A stretch of 64,000 bases of DNA from Pelosinus propionicus DSM 13327 (GTDB lineage Bacteria > Bacillota > Negativicutes > DSM-13327), in the NCBI RefSeq assembly GCF_900114615.1, contig NZ_FOTS01000018.1:30135-94134 (forward strand), given 5' to 3'. The position numbers and the translations under genes are program-made. Shown in pieces: positions 10,806-18,568 of this stretch; position 1 is the first letter of the stretch, and each line of letters starts with the position of its first letter. The notes under the pieces were generated by a model. That model saw only the letters and a program-made list of their open reading frames with translations. It was not told where the DNA came from and did no database searches.

Positions 10806-11451
10806 TAAATAAATGATAGGCCAGCGGTGTAAGAAAAACAAATGCCACTAAAACAATTCCAAATAAAAAAGTGGTAGAAAATATATCCAAAAGTGAATAA
10901 CCTAAAACATTGTAAGCAAAAGCTCCTGGAATCATCCCAAGAGTAGTTGCCAAGACATAGTCGCGAAAGCAAATTTTGGATAAACCAGCTAAGTAACTGA
11001 CGGGATCATAAGGAAAAATAGGTACGATTCGCATAAATAGCATAGTACGAAAACCACTAGCTGCCATTTTATCTTCAAACATTTGTAAATGAGAAAATTT
11101 ACTTAGGTATTTTTGCATTTTTTCACGCCCTAATAAGCGAGCTAGCAGAAAGCACAAACTTGCCCCCATCACTCCACCTACTACAACATAAAAAGTCCCC
11201 CACCAAGGACCAAAAGCCAAGCCACCAGCTAATGTTAGAATTATGGCAGGAAACAACAACAGTGGTCTGATACTATACATAAAAATATAGATGATAGGCC
11301 CCCACCAGCCAAAAGACACTATTAGATTACGGATCGATTCAGGAGTCAGCCGGCTGACTCCTACAACATGTGCAAATAATAAACCTAAAAAGACTAAAAC
11401 TAATAAAAAACCAGCTTTCATGGCTGATTTCTTTTCACATAGCATCATCAT
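10786..11451 (-). CDS. TVP38/TMEM64 (VTT domain) membrane protein
   Basis: 221 aa integral membrane protein with about five to six hydrophobic segments. The VTT signature GGLAFGPWWGTFYVVVGG and the conserved Phe-x-x-Arg-x-x-Pro-type block RIVPIFPYDPVSYLAG are present (mid-protein). The family lies near DedA proteins and is linked to lipid scrambling or undecaprenyl-phosphate handling, but no role is fixed for this one. ATG-ATG-ATG at the start leaves the exact first codon open. A 20-bp perfect inverted repeat sits immediately upstream of its translation start. It has no obvious operon partner. Confidence 0.85.
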   Translation of the reverse strand: MMMLCEKKSAMKAGFLLVLVFLGLLFAHVVGVSRLTPESIRNLIVSFGWWGPIIYIFMYSIRPLLLFPAIILTLAGGLAFGPWWGTFYVVVGGVMGASLCFLLARLLGREKMQKYLSKFSHLQMFEDKMAASGFRTMLFMRIVPIFPYDPVSYLAGLSKICFRDYVLATTLGMIPGAFAYNVLGYSLLDIFSTTFLFGIVLVAFVFLTPLAYHLFNKNRRI

Positions 11452-11469
11452 TATTCCGTATAAACCTCA

Positions 11470-11531
11470 ATTATAGTAAGAATAAAGTTCTAATATCGAC
11501 TTACAGATTATAACTTTATTCTTACTATAAT
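11470..11531. repeat. 20-bp perfect inverted repeat upstream of the VTT gene
   Basis: Arms 11470-11489 (ATTATAGTAAGAATAAAGTT) and 11512-11531 are exact reverse complements with a 22-nt spacer. There is no T run, and the inner arm abuts the GAGG before the VTT gene start. It may be an operator for a dimeric regulator, or a 5'-UTR hairpin. Confidence 0.8.
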
Positions 11532-11606
11532 GTAAAGATAAAAATTTTTATAGCAAAACTCCCCTTACTATACATATTATATTAAGTCAGAAAATGAGAA
11601 AGAGAT

Positions 11607-12224
11607 TTAAGCAGTTTGAGAACAAGGACCACACAATACATCCATCACATTGTAACCTTGCATCATCCAGCCAGCAACTTGGCTTTTCATCTCTTCCATC
11701 CGCTGCATGATACCCAGTGAAGTTTCAGGATCACCATACACTTTCCACATCCCCTGGCAGGTATGGTCTTCTTTTCCCATGCCCATAAACCCCATAACAT
11801 CTTTTAAAGGTATTCCCAATAAAATTCCCATTTCATGAGGGCACATCAATTGAAAACGTCCTTTAAAATATAGCAGAAGATCTTCTAAACTCATGCTTGT
11901 ATGATAACCGAATCCTTCTAAAAAGCGTCGATTTTCTTCATCATTAACATAGCTGTTTAATAAATCTACACGATAAAAAAGTATTTTCATGCTATGGGGC
12001 TCATCTTTAAGTACCAGCCACTTCACATTACCATTTGCTAATAATGCTTCACCATATTGAAGCCATATTGTCTTCATAAACATTTTGGAGGAATCTATTA
12101 GATTAAGCAATGTACTTGGTTTTTCACCGTAAATTGTCGGGGCTAATTCCACCGCTAACCACTTAAAGAAAAAATCAGCATCATTCTTACTACCTTGAAC
12201 TTGCAAAAATTCTTTCCAACACAT
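11607..12224 (-). CDS. DUF3793 family protein
   Basis: 205 aa soluble protein with the family core CPHEMGILLGIPLKDV in the middle and a Cys-containing tail (LCGPCSQTA). DUF3793 proteins are recurrent neighbours of ferrous-iron transport and flavodoxin genes in Clostridia and Negativicutes. Their biochemical role is not established. Here it is the last gene of the Feo locus, 33 bp after the DUF2325 gene, which supports a role in iron or redox homeostasis. The ATG has a weak AAGGTGG-like site. Confidence 0.8.
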   Translation of the reverse strand: MCWKEFLQVQGSKNDADFFFKWLAVELAPTIYGEKPSTLLNLIDSSKMFMKTIWLQYGEALLANGNVKWLVLKDEPHSMKILFYRVDLLNSYVNDEENRRFLEGFGYHTSMSLEDLLLYFKGRFQLMCPHEMGILLGIPLKDVMGFMGMGKEDHTCQGMWKVYGDPETSLGIMQRMEEMKSQVAGWMMQGYNVMDVLCGPCSQTA

Positions 12225-12257
12225 ATCTATACCACCTTGTAAAAATAATAATGCTGA

Positions 12258-12548
12258 TTAATTCATGACACCTGCAGAAACTAGCTTTTCTTCAACGGAT
12301 CCCCAAGAACGTTTGGCAAATACTAGTGGTACATCTTGTGCTTTTGCAACCGCTTTTACCATTTTCGCAGTATTGTGATTCACATAATCAGTTAAAACTA
12401 ATACAAACTGGGTTTTCTTAGGGATGCTGATTTTATTTTGATTTGATACTCGCCTTCCATCGATATGCGTCAATTTAGTGACTCCTAACGAATACAGATT
12501 TTTTTCAATAATCCCCAAGTAATCTGCTCCAATTACAACAATAGACAT
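12258..12548 (-). CDS. DUF2325 domain protein
   Basis: 96 aa. It starts MSIVVIGADYLGIIEKNL, a Rossmann-like opening, followed by HIDGRR and VLVLTDYVNHNTAKMVK, the pattern of DUF2325 proteins that often accompany feo genes. Function is unknown. A Fur-box-like site lies about 45 bp upstream of its start, so it may be transcribed separately from feoB under iron control. It is 33 bp before the DUF3793 gene. Confidence 0.8.
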   Translation of the reverse strand: MSIVVIGADYLGIIEKNLYSLGVTKLTHIDGRRVSNQNKISIPKKTQFVLVLTDYVNHNTAKMVKAVAKAQDVPLVFAKRSWGSVEEKLVSAGVMN

Positions 12549-12593
12549 ATTAAAATCCCCTCTCCATTTTTTTATTATTCGCTATTTGTTATT

Positions 12594-12612
12594 GATTATC
12601 ATTCTCATTAAT
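12594..12612 (-). promoter_or_regulatory. Fur-box-like site before the DUF2325 gene
   Basis: Minus-strand ATTAATGAGAATGATAATC matches the 19-bp Fur consensus at about 14 positions by eye. It lies between the FeoB-associated peptide and the DUF2325 gene. Confidence 0.6.
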
Positions 12613-12657
12613 TATTTAAAAAATAAAGTTAGCCAAAAGCTATCTTCATCCATTTAC

Positions 12658-12813
12658 TTATTTATCATCATCTTTCTTATCAGTACATCCACACTCATTA
12701 CAATTCTCTGAACTACAACATGATCCTCCTTTTCCAGTCACTTTTTTCCACACTGTTAAGGCAAAATAACCTAAAGCCGCTGCACCAATAGTATATAGTA
12801 TCAGATTTTCCAT
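12658..12813 (-). CDS. FeoB-associated Cys-rich membrane peptide
   Basis: 51 aa. MENLILYTIGAAALGYFAL is a single transmembrane helix; a basic stretch (WKKVTGKGG) and a Cys-rich tail follow (SCCSSENCNECGC) with an acidic/basic end. This is the layout of the FeoB-associated Cys-rich membrane proteins found downstream of feoB in Firmicutes, thought to help iron delivery through the FeoB pore. GGAGGGGTTGAA gives a strong start. It lies 100 bp after the feoB stop. Confidence 0.85.
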   Translation of the reverse strand: MENLILYTIGAAALGYFALTVWKKVTGKGGSCCSSENCNECGCTDKKDDDK

Positions 12814-12915
12814 TTCAACCCCTCCCTTTTAGCATTGCTAAAACTAATATTGATAAGGTTTGGGTTTGCACTAATAGGGCTAGTGCAAACCAACAAACCA
12901 ATACAAATTATTAAC

Positions 12916-15300
12916 CTAACTACCAAAACCTAGTAATTTACCACCTTGGTATACGATAAATGTTACCACCCAAGCCAAAGCTGTCCCATAGAGCAAGCTG
13001 AATGCTGGCCATTTCCATGAATTAGTTTCTCTTTTCATTACTGCAAGAGCAGCTAAACACGGGGAATATATTAAAACAAACACCATTAGACTATAAGCAA
13101 CTAGCGGGTTTAAATTAGGATCTTGTGCTAGTGCATGTTTTAATGATTTAGAATTTTCATCTGTCTCTCCTAGACTATAAATGGTTCCCATTGTACTCAA
13201 GACTACTTCTTTGGCTGTGACTCCAGCAACGAGGCTCACACCAACTCGCCAGTCAAAACCAAGAGGCCGTATGGCAGGTTCAACAAATTTACCCAATTGT
13301 CCGGAATAACTTCGTTCAAGCTTTTCTCCCGTTTTTTCATTTTCCAAATGGGTCTTTTCTTCTTCTAAACCACTAGTAAGTTCAACATACTTTGCTGCAC
13401 TGGCATATAACTCTGGATTTTCTGTTTCAATTAATTGTAATTTTTCTGTTTTCGCAGCATCAAGTTCTGCATACTCTGCACTATCTTCTTCTAATTCTGC
13501 TGTAGCTTCGTCAAATTCTGTATTAACATCTTGAATTTCACTAACCAAAGCTGTAAGTTGCTCATTTTGCTCAACATCTTCAATATTTAGCGGTGCTAAT
13601 ACATCTTCCCTAACTTGCTGCGTATAAGTTTCTTCAGCTTGTACTGTTAAAGCATCATAATCTTTACTATACTCTACCTCACTAGGATAATTCGTCAAAA
13701 ACCACATTAATATAGAAGCTGCTAAAATAATGGTCCCAGCTTTTTTCAAATATAAAGAACTACGTTCCCACATATGAAGAACTATACTTTTAATTGTAGG
13801 TATACGATATGGCGGTAATTCCATAACGAACGGTTCGCTTTCGCCTTTAAATAACGTTTTGCGATAAATACTCGCCATAATCATCAGCAATACGATTCCC
13901 AAAATATAAATTGAAAACAATACATTACCAGCTACACTTGGATCAAAAAAAGCCGCTATTAAAACGGTATACACCGGTAACTTTGCGCTACAGCTCATAA
14001 GAGGAGAAACTAATATGGTAATCATTCGATCTCTAGGGTTCTCCAGCATCCTAGAGCCCATAATTGCCGGTACACTACAACCAAATCCCAACAATAATGG
14101 AATAAAGGATTTACCATGCAAACCAAACTTACGCATCATTCTATCCATAATGAAAGCTGCTCTAGCCATATATCCCGTATCTTCTAATATGGATATTGCT
14201 AAAAACAGTAATATAATGCCAGGTACAAAGGTAAGAACTCCGCCTACACCCCCGATGATACCATCAACAACTAGGGATTTCAAAGGACCATCCGACATAA
14301 CACTTCCGATAAGTTCGCCCAGCTTGCCAAATGCATCTTCAATCCATCCAGAGGGAATATCACCAATGGTAAATACTAAATTAAATACAACCCACATTAA
14401 ACCAAAAAATATTGGTAACCCAAATAATCGATTTGTTAAAACTTTATCAATTTTATCTGAAGTCGTTATTGCATGCGCATCTCTAACATCTGCAATCTGC
14501 TGATATACTTTTCCTACAAATTGATAACGCTGACCGGCAACAAATAATTCGACATCTTCACCTAATTTATGACTTAAATCAATCCTAATTTTATCACATT
14601 CATTAACAACAGAATCAGAACTTGATAATTTAATAAGCGATTTTTTTATATTCGCATCATTTTCTAACAATTTCAATGCTAACCAACGCACAGGAAATTT
14701 GATTTCATTATGTAATGTTATTAATAAAGGTTCTAATTTTTTAATTGCCTCTTCAACATCATTTCCATAGTCAAGCTTAAAACCATTGCTTTGTTTATTG
14801 CCGCTTGCTTCCGCAGCAGCCAGCAGCATTGCATCGGTTCCTTCATTGCGCACACCGATTGTACGCACAACAGGGGTACCATTCAGGCACTGAGAAAGTT
14901 TGGAGTCATTAATTTTCACACCTAAATCTTCAGCTACATCTACCATATTTAATGCCAATAATAAAGGATGCTCTAGTTCTAAAAGTTGTACGGTTAAATA
15001 CAAATTTCTTTCCAGATTAGATGCATCTAAAATATCAATTACCACATCGGGTTTATCATTTACGATAAAATTTCGTGTTACAACCTCTTCTTGTGAATAT
15101 GCGGTTAAACTATACGTTCCTGGTAAATCTATAATTGCAAATTCTTTATCACCTAAGTTTTTATAACCCTCTTTTTTCTCAACTGTAACACCAGGATAAT
15201 TCCCTACATGTTGACGTCCTCCTGTTACATTATTGAAGATCGTCGTTTTACCTGAATTCGGATTACCAACTAACGCAGCCGTTATTTTTTTTCTTGTCAT
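12916..15300 (-). CDS. feoB: Ferrous iron transport protein FeoB with a periplasmic-type insert
   Basis: 794 aa from the ATG at 15300 (GGGG seven bases upstream; two more distal starts rejected). N-terminal G domain: G1 GNPNSGKTT, G3 DLPGTY, G4 NMVD; then the helical GDI-like region and the polytopic transporter with the two Gate segments. It imports Fe(II) using GTP. Between the helix ending MWFLTNYPS and the second gate (GQLGKFVEP) there is an acidic, heptad-rich insert of about 120 residues (540-660), longer than in ordinary FeoB. It is preceded by two feoA genes and followed by the Cys-rich peptide. A Fur-like site lies in the gap before it. Confidence 0.93.
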   Translation of the reverse strand: MTRKKITAALVGNPNSGKTTIFNNVTGGRQHVGNYPGVTVEKKEGYKNLGDKEFAIIDLPGTYSLTAYSQEEVVTRNFIVNDKPDVVIDILDASNLERNLYLTVQLLELEHPLLLALNMVDVAEDLGVKINDSKLSQCLNGTPVVRTIGVRNEGTDAMLLAAAEASGNKQSNGFKLDYGNDVEEAIKKLEPLLITLHNEIKFPVRWLALKLLENDANIKKSLIKLSSSDSVVNECDKIRIDLSHKLGEDVELFVAGQRYQFVGKVYQQIADVRDAHAITTSDKIDKVLTNRLFGLPIFFGLMWVVFNLVFTIGDIPSGWIEDAFGKLGELIGSVMSDGPLKSLVVDGIIGGVGGVLTFVPGIILLFLAISILEDTGYMARAAFIMDRMMRKFGLHGKSFIPLLLGFGCSVPAIMGSRMLENPRDRMITILVSPLMSCSAKLPVYTVLIAAFFDPSVAGNVLFSIYILGIVLLMIMASIYRKTLFKGESEPFVMELPPYRIPTIKSIVLHMWERSSLYLKKAGTIILAASILMWFLTNYPSEVEYSKDYDALTVQAEETYTQQVREDVLAPLNIEDVEQNEQLTALVSEIQDVNTEFDEATAELEEDSAEYAELDAAKTEKLQLIETENPELYASAAKYVELTSGLEEEKTHLENEKTGEKLERSYSGQLGKFVEPAIRPLGFDWRVGVSLVAGVTAKEVVLSTMGTIYSLGETDENSKSLKHALAQDPNLNPLVAYSLMVFVLIYSPCLAALAVMKRETNSWKWPAFSLLYGTALAWVVTFIVYQGGKLLGFGS

Positions 15301-15344
15301 CCTCATGCCCCTTCCAATCCAACACTTCAAACACTAAACTATTA

Positions 15345-15363
15345 AGAATTAATTCTCATTATC
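15345..15363 (-). promoter_or_regulatory. Fur-box-like site before feoB
   Basis: Minus-strand GATAATGAGAATTAATTCT, a partial match to the Fur consensus, in the 79-bp gap between the second feoA and feoB. It may give feoB its own iron-responsive promoter. Confidence 0.5.
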
Positions 15364-15379
15364 ACTTATAATATGTATA

Positions 15380-15592
15380 TTAGCTCACGTGAATTTGATG
15401 AGCTAAATATTTTTCTAACATCACCCTAGCACTACCTACTTTTAGCAATAAGGTTCCATTTATAGAATTTAATATTTCTATAGGACATCCAGGGAAAAGC
15501 CCCATGTTTACCATGCGCATACGTATTTCACAAGAACAAGAAAAATCTTTAATTATACATTTTTGTCCTATTCGAGCAAATACCAATGGCAT
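15380..15592 (-). CDS. feoA: FeoA domain protein (second copy)
   Basis: About 70 aa from the ATG at 15592; an ATG nine bases upstream sits too close to AAAGGGAG. The small SH3-like FeoA fold is indicated by the helix-turn RMRMVNMGLFPGCPIEIL and the final SARVMLEKYLAHQIHV. FeoA proteins bind the cytosolic part of FeoB and are needed for Fe(II) uptake. It begins 19 bp after the stop of the other feoA and shares its operon. CSCE near residues 20-23 is unusual for FeoA but its meaning is unclear. Confidence 0.85.
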   Translation of the reverse strand: MPLVFARIGQKCIIKDFSCSCEIRMRMVNMGLFPGCPIEILNSINGTLLLKVGSARVMLEKYLAHQIHVS

Positions 15593-15611
15593 TCTAAACA
15601 TCTCCCTTTGC

Positions 15612-15842
15612 TTAAGCCGTTTCCATCTCTATCATTTCCGCTTCTTTTTTTCGTAAAGAAAGATTAAAGCCTTTTACCTTGACTTCCATCGGATCTCCTA
15701 AAGGTGCATATTTCTGCACTTCAATTACAGCACCAGCAACAACACCCATATCAATAATACGTCTTTTAATCATACTATTGCCTGTTACTTTTTTAACGGT
15801 TCCTTTTTCTCCCGGTAATAACTCGCTTAGAACCTTGCTCAT
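15612..15842 (-). CDS. feoA: FeoA domain protein (first copy)
   Basis: 76 aa from the ATG at 15842, which has AAAGGAG at ideal distance; the open frame extends 13 codons further but without support. FeoA features: LLPGEKGTVKKVTG, RRIIDMGVVAGAVIEV and the C-terminal GFNLSLRKKEAEMI. It is the first gene of the iron operon, directly behind a promoter overlapped by the best Fur-box match in the window. Together with the next feoA and feoB it forms the FeoAAB uptake system. Confidence 0.9.
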   Translation of the reverse strand: MSKVLSELLPGEKGTVKKVTGNSMIKRRIIDMGVVAGAVIEVQKYAPLGDPMEVKVKGFNLSLRKKEAEMIEMETA

Positions 15843-15866
15843 ATTGTACTCTCCTTTCCAAGAAAT

Positions 15867-15885
15867 GATACCAATTATCATTATC
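15867..15885 (-). promoter_or_regulatory. Fur box of the feo operon
   Basis: Minus-strand GATAATGATAATTGGTATC agrees with the Fur consensus at 16 of 19 positions by eye. It sits just downstream of the -10 hexamer, where a bound repressor would block RNA polymerase. Confidence 0.8.
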
Positions 15886-15897
15886 GTGCTTGCATAT

Positions 15898-15927
15898 ATA
15901 TTACCTGAAATCAGGTGTAACTGTCAA
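15898..15927 (-). promoter_or_regulatory. Promoter of the feo operon
   Basis: Minus-strand TTGACA (15927-15922), an 18-bp spacer and TAATAT (15903-15898). The start of transcription is expected inside the Fur box. Confidence 0.75.
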
Positions 15928-16040
15928 GCATTCATATTGTTTTTGTACCATTAATTTCATGTGAATTGAAACTGTTTTTTGTTTAATATATAAGGTGCAG
16001 CTCAGCGATACTCGTTAGTAAGGGTTTATTTTAGCGCAGT

Positions 16041-16077
16041 AAAAAAAATAAAGAGAGAAGGTCAAAAACCTTCTCTC
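16041..16077 (-). terminator. Terminator of the structured RNA
   Basis: Minus-strand GAGAGAAGGT, a 5-nt loop, ACCTTCTCTC, then TTTATTTTTTTT. It abuts the closing helix of the RNA and lies between the YibQ-like gene and the feo operon. Confidence 0.9.
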
Positions 16078-16321
16078 AAAAAGCAACCATCCTTACATTG
16101 GGTCTCACTTAAAAACAAATCGCAATATCAACCTTTCAGAACGAACTACTTCTTTTATTAAACTTACTACCAAAAGTAACTCTTAAAAATCTCATCGAAC
16201 ATTTTCAAAAATTTAAAAACAAAAAACACTCTACCTCAAACCGACTAATTGACTGCCAAGACTGGGAACCTGGATTCCAATACTCTTTGCATTACCTAAG
16301 TCACTTGTAAGGATGGTGCTT
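16041..16321 (-). ncRNA. Candidate independent structured RNA, about 280 nt, class unknown
   Basis: No open reading frame fits. On the minus strand a promoter at 16328-16356 predicts a start at about 16321. That is where a long closing helix begins: 5' arm 16321-16306 (AAGCACCATCCTTACA) pairs with 16097-16081, with one bulged A. The helix encloses about 210 nt, including a local TTACT/AGTAA hairpin. Four bases after the helix an intrinsic terminator follows (GAGAGAAGGT stem, then a T-rich tail). Promoter, closed fold and terminator together indicate an autonomous small RNA. It could be 6S RNA, a raiA-type RNA or something new; I recognise no diagnostic core. Confidence 0.7.
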
Positions 16322-16327
16322 GACTAA

Positions 16328-16356
16328 ATAATAACATAATCATTCTAAATTAGCAA
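16328..16356 (-). promoter_or_regulatory. Promoter of the structured RNA
   Basis: Minus-strand TTGCTA (16356-16351), 17-bp spacer, TATTAT (16333-16328). The predicted start at about 16321 coincides with the first base of the RNA's closing helix. Confidence 0.65.
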
Positions 16357-16376
16357 GTTTTTTTGACAGGAAATTT

Positions 16377-17600
16377 TCACTGCAAAAGTTGAGAAACAAA
16401 AACTAATTGTATCCCTTGAGATTCAATTTCCGGGATCATTTCTTTCACAGCTATCGCAGTATTCATCCGAGCATGTCCGATAACAGTTACAGTACCATGC
16501 TGGCTTGCCATATCTAAAGCAGTTCGTAATTTCGCCTTAACAGCACTTACCTCATCTGTATTATCAAGGAATAGTTGATTTTCGCCCGTCTGAATTCCCA
16601 TTTGCTTGGCAGTCTCAGCTGCTATTGATTGGCTATTAGTACGACTATCAACAAAAAATAAATGATTTGCCTTCAAGACAGCAAGTACATCTTTCATCAC
16701 TCGTCGATCAGCGGTAGCTCTTGAACCTTGATGGTTATTAACCCCAATGATTCCAGGCACAGATTGAATTGCTTGTTTCACCATGCTTTGAATTTCTTCA
16801 TCACTCATATTAACGGAAACTGTCAGCTCTTCCGACTGTGCACTTTGCGATAATGGCTCCATCGGCAAATGCAAAATAACTTGGTTACCTGAACTTAACC
16901 CTTTAGCTGCAGCCTCATTACTAAAAGGACGATATGGTATTACAGCAAATGTGATAGGACGATTCAACGCAGCAAATGCAGAAATAGATTCCTTATTATA
17001 GCCAAAGTCATCAATGATAATCGCCATTTTCCCTTTGATGCTTCCATCATATTTTGCATCTATTTTATTTGAAGCTTTTGGATTCAGTGGCTTCCCTTGA
17101 GTCAAATAAACTCTATCACTAATGATAGTAACATCTTCTTTTGCTAATTGATCTTTTAAACCAATGTCAATTCGAACCACAGCCACTCCTTGATAAGTAT
17201 CCGGCTGGGAAGAAAAGATTTGTCCATCCGCATTATGTACTGCCAATTGAAAACTCTCTTTTATTGATTCAACCGATACTTCTGCCGGGACTGTTATCAA
17301 TAATTGTCTTGTATGCCAGCGAATGCTTCCTTCAATATTTTTTCGCGGAACTTCTTTAGTGAGCTCTTTTATCTCTCCTGCAGAAAATCCCTTCTTCGCC
17401 AGTACAGAGTCAACAGCAATATGTATTTTTTTTGTGGCATCTGTAAAATCAACTACTGCACCAGCACCAGTCTTTTCAAGATTGTGTTTGGCAGGATCTT
17501 GTTGATTAGAACCATGGAAAAACGTTACATATAAAGACACCATTATTAAAGCAACAATGATTACCAGCCAAATGCTTCTTCTATCCTTGACTTTTGCCAT
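16377..17600 (-). CDS. Divergent polysaccharide deacetylase (YibQ family)
   Basis: 407 aa. A single N-terminal membrane anchor (residues 11-30) is followed by about 150 residues of low-similarity extracytoplasmic domain. The YibQ domain then starts at KMAIIIDDFGYN, with the PYRPFS, HLPMEP and NNHQGSRAT blocks and the closing VIGHAR segment. These proteins share the NodB-like barrel and act on cell-envelope glycans. The exact reaction is not known. GAAGGGAG precedes the ATG. The gene follows the response regulator by 37 bp and may be its operon partner. Confidence 0.85.
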   Translation of the reverse strand: MAKVKDRRSIWLVIIVALIMVSLYVTFFHGSNQQDPAKHNLEKTGAGAVVDFTDATKKIHIAVDSVLAKKGFSAGEIKELTKEVPRKNIEGSIRWHTRQLLITVPAEVSVESIKESFQLAVHNADGQIFSSQPDTYQGVAVVRIDIGLKDQLAKEDVTIISDRVYLTQGKPLNPKASNKIDAKYDGSIKGKMAIIIDDFGYNKESISAFAALNRPITFAVIPYRPFSNEAAAKGLSSGNQVILHLPMEPLSQSAQSEELTVSVNMSDEEIQSMVKQAIQSVPGIIGVNNHQGSRATADRRVMKDVLAVLKANHLFFVDSRTNSQSIAAETAKQMGIQTGENQLFLDNTDEVSAVKAKLRTALDMASQHGTVTVIGHARMNTAIAVKEMIPEIESQGIQLVFVSQLLQ

Positions 17601-17637
17601 ATATAAATCTCCCTTCTCAATACATCCATTTCCATTA

Positions 17638-18312
17638 TTAGTTACGATTACAACGATATCGATATACAGGCCTTCCTACAGCACCGTAGCTAATTTCCAC
17701 ATGCAATAACTCCACACTTTGAAAATACTTAAGATATTTACGAATTGAAACAGGTGACAACCCTACATGATTTGCCATCTCTTCAGCCGTAAATTCATCC
17801 TTTTGTTCGAGGATATGTTCCCACACTCGCTTAATGGTATTACGATCTAATCCTTTAGGCAGTTCGCCTTCAATTTGAGAATGTCTTGCAAATATCTGCT
17901 GATCTAAATGATTTTGCGATAAATTAGAGGCCTCCTGCATGAACTGTAAACGTTTTTTAAAATTAATTAATGCCGCCTGCATTCGGTCAAATTCAAAAGG
18001 TTTTATTAAATAATCAACTGCGCCATGCCTAAGAGCCATTTGGATACTTTGATTATCTCTTGCAGCAGAGACTACAATAACATCCACATTATATTCTTGC
18101 TGACGAACCGCAGATAATAACTCTAATCCATTCATGTTCGGCATAAAAATATCCAATAACACCAAGTCAATATTCTTTGCCTTAAGAGCTGCCAAGGCTT
18201 CCTCTCCATTTTTTACGATCCCATAAAATAAAAAGCCTTCTACCCGTTCAACATAACGCCGATTCAATTCCGCAACCATAGGATCATCTTCTACAATTAA
18301 GACCTTTATCAT
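17638..18312 (-). CDS. Response regulator, CitB/DcuR family
   Basis: 224 aa. The receiver domain (1-120) has acidic residues Glu8-Asp9-Asp10, phosphoacceptor Asp54 in LLDIFMPNMNG and Lys104 in LIKPFEF. The C-terminal part carries a winged-helix-like DNA-binding motif (TAEEMANHVGLSPVSIRKYL). This is the CitB/DpiA/DcuR layout, normally paired with a Cache-PAS kinase sensing C4-dicarboxylates or citrate. The matching kinase is in the window but separated by the NADH dehydrogenase gene. No dicarboxylate transporter is nearby, so the target is unknown. Confidence 0.9.
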   Translation of the reverse strand: MIKVLIVEDDPMVAELNRRYVERVEGFLFYGIVKNGEEALAALKAKNIDLVLLDIFMPNMNGLELLSAVRQQEYNVDVIVVSAARDNQSIQMALRHGAVDYLIKPFEFDRMQAALINFKKRLQFMQEASNLSQNHLDQQIFARHSQIEGELPKGLDRNTIKRVWEHILEQKDEFTAEEMANHVGLSPVSIRKYLKYFQSVELLHVEISYGAVGRPVYRYRCNRN

Positions 18313-18568
18313 GCTGATTCCCCTTTACAACGTCTCACGTTATCATTTACACTTATCTTCTCATGAACTCAAATATCATAATCACATTTTTGAAAATACT
18401 TATTACATTTTTTACTTTACAAAAATATAATTTGACCTTATCCAAACAGAAAGACTTGTCCTATGCTTACCTCAATCCCTAAGCAAAAGTTCAAGTCTTA
18501 TAACTTACAGTGTATTTATTATAATACACTCTATTCTATTTGTATACTTGCAATTTTCTGAATGCTTG

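Noticed and set aside
14015..14503. 162-codon open frame on the plus strand inside feoB
   Set aside because: It is antisense to the conserved FeoB transporter domain, has no ribosome binding site and its translation shows no domain; feoB on the other strand has all motifs.
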